64,000 nt of DNA from Asparagopsis taxiformis (taxonomy: Eukaryota; Rhodophyta; Florideophyceae; Bonnemaisoniales; Bonnemaisoniaceae), in assembly GCA_030407315.1 (NCBI GenBank), contig JALQPE010001958.1, positions 62,001 through 126,000 of the forward strand. The letters are read 5' to 3'. Under the pieces are notes generated by a model that was not told the DNA's origin, did no database searches, and worked only from the letters and a program-made list of their open reading frames with translations. The position numbers were made by a program, and so were the translations under genes. This document shows, piece by piece, positions 57,410-64,000 of this stretch. Position 1 is the stretch's first letter. Each line of letters opens with the position of its first letter.

Positions 57410-57640
57410 CAAGTTGAAATGGACGCCCTGTGGATGTCCAGCTCAGTTGCATTGCTGTCCAGCCCAGAAATTCTACAATTCAGGGCAGAAAAAAATATTG
57501 CAAAAAACATCGATTTCAGCGGGTCGATTGTGCCGTACGGCACACCCCCATCTCAAAAACATGTTCACATGTGCATGTTTTTGAGAATAGCCCAAATTTT
57601 AATTCAAATCAGGACGTCTTCCGGACATAGGGGTGCTCGC
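57410..57640 (-). repeat. Repeat A copy, inverted (core 57530-57588)
   Basis: The core is intact on the minus strand. The spacer is the GATTTC variant seen at 39850 and 41156. Bases 57620-57670 resemble part of the 6445-6690 block. The gap 57187-57846 otherwise holds no gene. Confidence 0.8.
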
Positions 57641-57846
57641 GGCCTAGCTCGACAGCTGTAATTGTACCTCATTAAATACTGTTGATGACTGCCCACCGTA
57701 TACAATCTGGGCTGTTGGCGTATTCTCCGGTACTTGACCTGACCTGAACGTTCATCGCAGACCGTTGTGGTTACCGACACTATACAGCAATCTTTTTTGT
57801 ATCTCGTGCAACCCGATTGTACCATCGCTTCGGGGAAAGCTTCATT

Positions 57847-60132
57847 ATGCCGCCGCGTATTGCGAAGAAAGCTCCAAAGCCTCCGGGCCTCCAGAAAACC
57901 CGGTCAGCAGCTGCTGTATCGAGTGCCCGAAAATCCCGTGCGAAGAAGCGGTCTGGGCCTACCGGCAGCATTGAACCGCGGTCCGGTAGTCGCAAGACGG
58001 ACCGGCGCAGAACTGGGGATCCGCAGCGAGAAAGTGAGGAAGGAGGAACGGCGCGGAGAGAGATGGGGCTTGACCGAGGCAAGCGTGCTCGCAGGGACAG
58101 TGAACATCATGATGATGACATGATAGTGGCTCAAAACATGTTGGAATTGCGGCAGAGTGCTATGGCAAAGGTAGTTCCTCCCGGGTTGGCAGATGCGGAG
58201 GTGCTGCAGACGGAGTCCCAGCCGGGGATTCCCGAGACACTGGAGGCTGTGACCCCCACTGCGCCAACTATGCCGAGTACATCAGCCCCAGCAGGTAATG
58301 CAGTCAGGGACCCGAGGATAGCGGCAAGGGATGTTGTTTCTGAGCAACGTTCACAGGATGCCAACTATCATCGGCGGTCAGGTGGTACTGAGGGGAGAGA
58401 GCAGCCGGAGTGCGGGCCTCGTCACAACAGACTGTCATTGGTGCCAAATATGCGCGTAACGCCCCCGCGACGTCAGGCTATTGCCGATGGAGGACATCAT
58501 AATCCCGATAGCGTGGGAGATGGGGGGACGGTGAGGGCAGAGAGGTTGCATCCGCCGGAATCCATCGATTTAATGGCGAGTCGCATCAATGCGCAGAAGA
58601 AGAAGATCGCGGAGCTGGAAAAAAAAGTGTTTAGCCAGGACATAGCAAACAAGGCGCTCACCACGGAGATAGTTGCGTTGGAGGCTAAGGTGGAGACTCT
58701 GCAGGCGGAAAATGCCAGCCTTACTGCAATTGCGAGAACAGGTAGAATCAGTGATCACGGTGGCGGTAAGTCGAAAATACAGAAAGCCATTCCTGTGAAA
58801 TACCTTGGAGTTCTTAGGGCGGTTGAGGAAAACCTGACAAAGTGGTGGAAGAACGAGACTATGGAGCTGGACCCTATAGCGGAACAAACGCAGAGACGTT
58901 GGACTGGACGTACCATCGAGGTAGAGCCGGTAGAAGGGACACTTTGGAGCGAAAACGGTGTAGGATATATTGCTACCCCTCCGGGCTATATCATCAAGAA
59001 TCTGCAGTGGTATACACCTTCGTACAGAGACGAGAGTGATCTGCTGAATGACTTGGTGCGACACGTACTGCGTCAAAGTCCGTGGTGTGATGTGTTTTCC
59101 GATGAGGAGCAGCGTGTGTGCTGTCAAGAGGCTGTGGCGGAGAGCAAGGAATTGAAAGTGAAGGTGACGCAGAAACTGTCCGACGTGATGAGTGCACGGA
59201 AGCGTAATGCGAGGGACAGATTGTTCGGTTCGCTGGGGTACACGAAATTAATGTCTAGATGCACGATGCTGACAACGCGAGCTGAGGTGGACGAGCGAGA
59301 GGATCAAAAGCCCGAAGCGTCTGAGAAGCTTTTGAAACGGGAAAGCAACGGTGATTTGGATATGGGGAGGTGGCGAACGGCACCGTTCTCAGAGCTGCGA
59401 TACAGCAAAGGCTTGGTTCCCGACAGCTTCGAAATGGAAGTGAATGGTGATGCATGGTTTAACAACCGAGTAGCTGTGAATGTGCTGGACATCTTCAGGG
59501 GGTATTCGATACGACCAGAACAAGTTATGGACATAGAGACGAGCATACTAACGCTGGCGCGCGTGGATGCTTGGCTAGTGACTACTGTGGAGTGTTTGGA
59601 TGAACCGAAGGGGAAAGGAGGTGCACGGCAGAAGGAGTTTACAAGGCGGTACAGTCAATATGTGGGGGTAGCTTTTCAGCAATTAGTTGGTATGGTGGTG
59701 TACTGCATGTCTTGTCTCCAAGGCTCGCAAGCAAGGGAAGAAACGGACGTTGTCGAGAGCGAACAGCGGACTAGTGCACAGTCACGGCATGTGTTTGCAA
59801 GCCGTACTGTGACGAGAGAGGCTGTTGAAGTGTGGCAAAGCGGAGAGGGGTCTGGAATTGTTCATGTCGTTGATGATGTAAACCGTTGCTCATCACTTGT
59901 TCTAGTGTCCGAGGATTGGATTCAATCGCATATTACGTCAAACCTCGGTGCTGTAATGGATTGTGTGATTGCGCAAGGACTAATTGGCGCAGAACTTTTC
60001 GTCGTTGACCCATATGCTGGACACCTGAGTGCAAACCTGAATGTCGAAATCAATGCCCCACAGTATGGGGGCATGGAGCGGCGCCATGCAGCCACTGCTG
60101 ATAACGGTTTTGGCGTAATGGAGGATGGTTGA
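57847..60132 (+). CDS. coiled-coil accessory protein (family shared with 26.8-28.4 kb)
   Basis: 761 residues from the ATG at 57847 (M-P-P-R-I-A-K-K). Residues 1-90 are Lys/Arg/Pro-rich with NLS-like runs. Residues about 243-302 form a strong coiled coil (I-N-A-Q-K-K-K-I-A-E-L-E-K-K-V). Residues about 435-470 carry V-K-V-T-Q-K-L-S-D-V, then R-N-A-R-D-R-L-F-G-S-L-G-Y, resembling the 26.8-kb protein. A later hydrophobic helix (Q-Q-L-V-G-M-V-V-Y-C-M-S-C) also has a counterpart there. No catalytic motif. It lies between methyltransferase-SET copy 3 and a KDZ transposase, the same three-gene company as in the first cluster. Confidence 0.7.
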   Translation: MPPRIAKKAPKPPGLQKTRSAAAVSSARKSRAKKRSGPTGSIEPRSGSRKTDRRRTGDPQRESEEGGTARREMGLDRGKRARRDSEHHDDDMIVAQNMLELRQSAMAKVVPPGLADAEVLQTESQPGIPETLEAVTPTAPTMPSTSAPAGNAVRDPRIAARDVVSEQRSQDANYHRRSGGTEGREQPECGPRHNRLSLVPNMRVTPPRRQAIADGGHHNPDSVGDGGTVRAERLHPPESIDLMASRINAQKKKIAELEKKVFSQDIANKALTTEIVALEAKVETLQAENASLTAIARTGRISDHGGGKSKIQKAIPVKYLGVLRAVEENLTKWWKNETMELDPIAEQTQRRWTGRTIEVEPVEGTLWSENGVGYIATPPGYIIKNLQWYTPSYRDESDLLNDLVRHVLRQSPWCDVFSDEEQRVCCQEAVAESKELKVKVTQKLSDVMSARKRNARDRLFGSLGYTKLMSRCTMLTTRAEVDEREDQKPEASEKLLKRESNGDLDMGRWRTAPFSELRYSKGLVPDSFEMEVNGDAWFNNRVAVNVLDIFRGYSIRPEQVMDIETSILTLARVDAWLVTTVECLDEPKGKGGARQKEFTRRYSQYVGVAFQQLVGMVVYCMSCLQGSQAREETDVVESEQRTSAQSRHVFASRTVTREAVEVWQSGEGSGIVHVVDDVNRCSSLVLVSEDWIQSHITSNLGAVMDCVIAQGLIGAELFVVDPYAGHLSANLNVEINAPQYGGMERRHAATADNGFGVMEDG

Positions 60133-60209
60133 AATTAGTGCAGTAAATGTGACGTTGGCTAGAAGGCTTATCATGTAGTACATTATCAATAGAGTGCTGC
60201 GATTTAGAT

Positions 60210-62567
60210 TTATTCTTCTTCATTATCATCTGTGAACTGGTAATCAGTGTTGGTGTAGAAGCGGTTGAGATAGAAACGGTGGTCCGACCAGTGCATTTGT
60301 TTCGTAAATGGCTTGACTGGAAAGTTACTTCGTACGATGTGCACGGTGCCAGATATAGTAGATGCAGGAATGAGGTCAAACCAAGGACCACCTGCACTGT
60401 GGGATGCAGTGTCATTGCTGTCAACGGATCCGTTGTCCGGGTCCCATGTGGACCACTTTAAACAAATGCACCCAAGTGATTTTTCCACAGCGGTTTTTGG
60501 GGCAAAGCAGGTCATATACTGAACGAAAGCGAGTTCTACAGGTTGAAACAGGTTTGGAGACTGCAGGCGTACCAGTGCCAGGACGCGCCCTACCCATATG
60601 GTTCTGTAGTCATCGGCAGTTCCGGAGATGACGACAAAGGAGTACTGCGATCTCTTTGCGGGGCCGAATGATGAAGTTGCAAAGACGCGCTGCTGCTTGT
60701 GCCTCGACACGTTTGTGGGGCGAAGCATGCCACTGTGCGGGTCAAAGTCGTCGGCATCTGGGACGTACCCTCCCATGACGTAGGCGGACTTTACCACGGT
60801 GACGGAAATGTCCATGTCATGTATTGGAGGGCCTTCTGCCGTGGCGCGCAGTCTAGCGAGGGTGAGGAACGCTTGTGCAGCTGTGTCACCGAGTTGCTGG
60901 AATAGCGTTATGGTGCCAGACGGGAACGAGGAGTTGTGCAGAGGCAAAAGAGTGGCAGGATCGGGCTGCCCGTCGATATCTGCAACGAGGAGGGTTGCAT
61001 CGGGCAGCAGGGAGGCAAAGTCGTGCAGTGCAACGGTGAATCCGTCGCGAACGAGTACTGCACCGTCTGTGGGCGATATCATGCGTGGGTTTCCCAATGT
61101 GTTCGATGGGGTGTGACCAGTTGGAGTGGCCAAGGAGAATTCCATGTGGCGAATAGTCTCTTCCATGGCTGTGGAGCGCCTTCGAGAGGTTTTCCTATAA
61201 CTCTGTTTGAACAGAAGATGCGAGTGTTCGTAGGGGCCTGCATCGATGTGTTCCAGGGCGCCATATCTCTGCAAGTCACCGGGAAGATGGTCAAGAAGAT
61301 GGAACTTGAAAGTTTTGAGACCTGTGGTGTGGAATGGGCCGAGGGTGGAGAGCATTGATTGTTTGAAATAGGAAATGGAGTTCTGGAGGCTTTCTAGTTC
61401 GGCGGCAGTCCAGTGCTTGATGCGACCGCGTTTCATGACCCATGCGACGAGGTCAGAGTATTGCGTGCAGATGGAAGTGAGGGGGGCTGTATCTACTTCG
61501 TCACAGCATGTGTCAATGAATGCTGCGATGAAAGGGAACACCATGTCGACATGGTGATAGTCTTTGGCTGCGAGCATGCCGCGTATGCCGTCCTCCGTGA
61601 AGAGGCCGTTCAAATTGGTGCCCTTCTCACCCTTGGAGAAGTCGACATGAAGACCGGTGATGTAGTAGTCGCGTTCGATAGCGGACAGAATGCTGTTTGA
61701 GCCGGCGAGGATGGATTTTTTGACCTTCTTGAAGGTGCGAGGTGTCCCGGAATGGGAGGCAGTGGTGGTGGTGAGGTCTGGGGAGCTGAGGCGGTGGACA
61801 ATGCACTGTTTGATGAGCTTTGAGATGCCGAGGTGGAGATTGTGCAGAGGCTCGAAGGAGAAAATGTTGTAGGGGTCTAGGGGACTGTTGGTGGGTAAAA
61901 GAGCGGTCGATTCGAGGACAGAGTGTTGTTCGAGGAGGGAGAGAGCTTCGAGCGGAGCAGTTGTATGCTCCTGAGCGCTCTCTTGGCGTGCAGAGCGTGT
62001 ATCATCGAGGGAGCGGGGCTGGTGTGGCGCGCTGGATTCAAGTTGAGTGGCGGGGATGTAGCAGCGGTGGCAGGGATGTGTGGTGGTAGTGCTGTTGCGA
62101 GTGCATGACAGCTCTTTGGCCTCTGGAAAGTCGCAGCAATAATTGGCTAGGATGGGAAAGCATTGGCGGGCAGTTGCAGTGGAGTCTGTGCAGGGGAACC
62201 CGGAAGAGAACGCGGTGGATAGGGACGAAAACACTTTTTCGAGTGCTTTATGAAGAATATCAATTTTGCGAGCGCGACTAGCAGAACTAGAGGTTGTCGG
62301 CATTTCATCACCGAACAAGGCGTTGGACGAAGGGTTAACAATGTACGGAAGATACCCGACGATGGTGAGGCCGGTACGGATGCAGTGGCGACGGAGGGGG
62401 GCGGAGAAGTTGAGCAGTGTGACGTGTATGGGGTATGCGACGATTGCGGAGCTCTTGAGGCTTGTGCTGCTCTTGTCGGAGTACACTTGGAGGAGGCCGG
62501 CAAAGGAGGAAGGTGTGGGATCATTTTCCTCTGCCCATACGACCTGTGGATCTTCCGAGAGCTGCAC
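60210..62567 (-). CDS. KDZ/Plavaka-like transposase, main part
   Basis: About 785 codons, opening at a GTG because the true start is in the upstream frame. Family features: L-L-Q-V-Y-S-D-K-S-S near the start; P-I-H-V-T-L-L-N-F and I-V-G-Y-L-P; a H-P-C-H-R-C zinc pair at about 170; P-Y-N-I-F-S-F-E-P-L-H-N-L-H-L-G-I-S-K at about 240; and a C-terminal block with F-K-F-H-L-L-D-H-L and E-H-S-H-L-L-F-K-Q. This is consistent with an RNase H-like DDE transposase. Stop at 60210, convergent with the coiled-coil gene and 77 bp from its stop. Confidence 0.75.
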   Translation of the reverse strand: MQLSEDPQVVWAEENDPTPSSFAGLLQVYSDKSSTSLKSSAIVAYPIHVTLLNFSAPLRRHCIRTGLTIVGYLPYIVNPSSNALFGDEMPTTSSSASRARKIDILHKALEKVFSSLSTAFSSGFPCTDSTATARQCFPILANYCCDFPEAKELSCTRNSTTTTHPCHRCYIPATQLESSAPHQPRSLDDTRSARQESAQEHTTAPLEALSLLEQHSVLESTALLPTNSPLDPYNIFSFEPLHNLHLGISKLIKQCIVHRLSSPDLTTTTASHSGTPRTFKKVKKSILAGSNSILSAIERDYYITGLHVDFSKGEKGTNLNGLFTEDGIRGMLAAKDYHHVDMVFPFIAAFIDTCCDEVDTAPLTSICTQYSDLVAWVMKRGRIKHWTAAELESLQNSISYFKQSMLSTLGPFHTTGLKTFKFHLLDHLPGDLQRYGALEHIDAGPYEHSHLLFKQSYRKTSRRRSTAMEETIRHMEFSLATPTGHTPSNTLGNPRMISPTDGAVLVRDGFTVALHDFASLLPDATLLVADIDGQPDPATLLPLHNSSFPSGTITLFQQLGDTAAQAFLTLARLRATAEGPPIHDMDISVTVVKSAYVMGGYVPDADDFDPHSGMLRPTNVSRHKQQRVFATSSFGPAKRSQYSFVVISGTADDYRTIWVGRVLALVRLQSPNLFQPVELAFVQYMTCFAPKTAVEKSLGCICLKWSTWDPDNGSVDSNDTASHSAGGPWFDLIPASTISGTVHIVRSNFPVKPFTKQMHWSDHRFYLNRFYTNTDYQFTDDNEEE

Positions 62568-62574
62568 GCGCTGT

Positions 62575-63249
62575 CTAGAACCTGGTGCAGCGTTTTCGCG
62601 AATTCTGTGTGTAGGGGATGAGAAAAATTGCGGTGCCGTCTGGGGCGGTCTGTGGGGAGGGGTGGAAGAGAGTATTTTGGTCGTTAGCCAGTGCTAACTG
62701 CCTGCGGAGCATGTCGACTGGGTCGCGGAGGTACAGCTGTGCCGAGTACTTACCAGTTTTGTCTGGAATGATGTGGCTCTTGTAACCTTCGGTGCGGAAA
62801 TGTGTTTCGACCATGGAAGCGGTAACGTGGCGACATTCTTCTACGGTGCGAACGGCGCTGTTGAACTTTTCTAGGGAGAATGCGGGGTCTTGTAGGATGG
62901 TGATGACTTCGCTCACGCGGCCAGCGCCGGCCTTGTACTCGAGGGTTGTGAGACTGGCGGCGAGGGATTGCACGAGGAGGTCTGCGCGGGAGGGGGTTGA
63001 GGTTGGTGGCAGTGGAGCGTCACAGGGTGAGTCGCTGGAGGAAGCACGACCAGATTCTGGGTCTGGGGAGCTGGGTTGCGGGGAATCATGGTCGCCGTTT
63101 CGAGCAGGCTCATGGGTGACGGCAGGGACACGAGCGTTGTTGAAATGTTGGGGAGAGGGGTTGAAACGGTAGCGACACGTTCGCTCATGCAGCGCGAGCG
63201 CATAAGCATCTACGCAGTAGTAGAAGCACCCTTCATACTTGCATTCCAT
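62575..63249 (-). CDS. KDZ/Plavaka-like transposase, N-terminal part
   Basis: 224 residues from the ATG at 63249. A C2H2-like finger (C-K-Y-E-G-C, then H-E-R-T-C) at residues 3-25 matches the usual start of Plavaka-type transposases. A Pro/Ser-rich linker follows, then a folded region with Y-L-R-D-P-V-D-M-L-R-R-Q-L. The frame ends at a TAG at 62575; the main part resumes in another frame about 8 bases on. A one-base frameshift near 62590-62630 (homopolymer-rich) is the likely cause. 63250-63340 is non-coding. Confidence 0.7.
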   Translation of the reverse strand: MECKYEGCFYYCVDAYALALHERTCRYRFNPSPQHFNNARVPAVTHEPARNGDHDSPQPSSPDPESGRASSSDSPCDAPLPPTSTPSRADLLVQSLAASLTTLEYKAGAGRVSEVITILQDPAFSLEKFNSAVRTVEECRHVTASMVETHFRTEGYKSHIIPDKTGKYSAQLYLRDPVDMLRRQLALANDQNTLFHPSPQTAPDGTAIFLIPYTQNSRKRCTRF

Positions 63250-63339
63250 GTCGAGTTTTGACGCAAAAGGGAGGATTGCGAGCTGAACAGGGGAGACTGT
63301 GCCGTCCAGATGCGACCAATTTTATTTTTGTGGTGCTTT

Positions 63340-64000
63340 CGAGACTTGGAATGTAACGTGTTCGTTCGTAGTTTTGTGGGTAGTAGTTTTGTGCTCACTC
63401 TAGCTGACATCCCAACGGTGGAATTTAACCGAGAGTTCAATCATTTCCAACTGTTACATCACATTGCGTGCTGGCAACGTGTGCATGGAAGGACAAACGA
63501 CCGCCCTGGGAGATGAATTTTCAATTAATTCATTTGTAATAATAAACTTTTTTATTTCCAAACTTCGTGGAATCTGAATGTGCTTTACAGCGGATATGCC
63601 ACGGATCATGTAAGGAAAGCAAATGGATTCTCATATATATGATTATATGTTTATATTCGTTGTTCTCGATCCGGATCTCATTGTTCGGGGATTCAGAGAC
63701 CATGGCTTGGGCCATACTCAATCTCACTGCCGGCGATGATTTCGAGTATGCACAGCAAGACTTAAGCGGACGCTGAAAGCTGTCCGGTCGACGCCGCAGG
63801 CTCCACTCCGCCCTCATCACCGACTGAGATTCTTTGACCGCCTTTGCTTTGTTTAGTGTAGAGGATGGACGAAGGTACGTGCGCGAATCTTGAGGGTATG
63901 CATTGAGGGAAGCGTGGGTTTTGAGTCTGACTATTTCCGTTGATGCGATATTTTTCATTAGAAGCCTGTTGACTCATGGTTTGTACTGAGTGGAGGATAG
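63340..64000. repeat. second copy of the 13.4-kb block, cut by window end
   Basis: Matches 13440-14140 at reduced identity and reaches the first splice-like cassette (GTGTAGAG, GATGGACGAAG, then GTACGT near 63874) before the window ends. The micro-exon-like array probably continues beyond 64000. Confidence 0.7.
63702..63776 (+). CDS. small conserved ORF, second copy
   Basis: 24 residues starting M-A-W-A-I and ending Q-Q-D-L-S-G-R, parallel to 13819-13887. Two extra codons come from a TGA-to-GGA change at the end. Function unknown. Confidence 0.25.
   Translation: MAWAILNLTAGDDFEYAQQDLSGR

Overview
The window is eukaryotic, about half GC, and is made almost entirely of mobile or repeat-derived DNA. 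I see no rRNA, tRNA or ordinary housekeeping gene. Evidence for a eukaryote: a Ty3/gypsy LTR retrotransposon with a chromodomain, two Kyakuja-Dileera-Zisupton (KDZ/Plavaka-like) transposases, SET domains, and GTAAGT/AG splice-like signals. The long ORFs have few or no obvious introns. The repertoire suggests a fungus or fungus-like protist; I cannot place it more precisely.

Layout. 1-2.36 kb: tandem copies of a dispersed repeat (Repeat A) with an invariant 59-bp hairpin/palindrome core. 2.36-6.32 kb (-): a ParB-like protein with a C-terminal 2-oxoglutarate/Fe(II) dioxygenase-like domain. 6.4-13.3 kb: more Repeat A and a 6-kb inverted-repeat structure with 1.6-kb near-identical arms. 13.4-16.1 kb: a tandem array of micro-exon-like cassettes, part of which recurs at 63.3-64.0 kb. 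16.3-17.0 kb: 24-bp and 43-bp tandem repeats. 17.0-20.0 kb (+): a second dioxygenase-like protein. 20.5-20.9 kb: large palindromes.

21.2-37.5 kb holds a ParB + beta-class amino-DNA-methyltransferase + SET protein (-), a divergently transcribed gene with a possible Tudor/agenet-like N-terminus (+), a coiled-coil protein (-), a second methyltransferase-SET protein (+), and a KDZ-like transposase (+). Several unrelated palindrome arrays separate these genes. 39.5-41.3 kb: Repeat A and a small Gly-rich tandem unit.

41.6-57.2 kb: a third methyltransferase-SET gene, split by a 12.4-kb Ty3/gypsy element (42613-54982, 647-bp LTRs, coding strand minus) and also carrying an in-frame stop between its methyltransferase and SET parts. 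57.8-60.1 kb (+): a coiled-coil protein resembling the one at 26.8-28.4 kb. 60.2-63.2 kb (-): a second KDZ/Plavaka-like transposase in two frames.

How the genes may work together (inference): twice, a methyltransferase-SET gene, a coiled-coil accessory gene and a KDZ transposase lie side by side. Large DNA transposons here may therefore carry their own chromatin writers: a DNA amino-methyltransferase fused to a histone-methyltransferase-like SET domain, sometimes with a ParB-like DNA-binding module. Neighbouring dioxygenase-like proteins could act as demethylases or oxidisers. The palindrome arrays next to these genes are candidate binding sites, as subterminal repeats are in CACTA elements. 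Frameshifts and stops in many copies show decay, assembly indels, or both.
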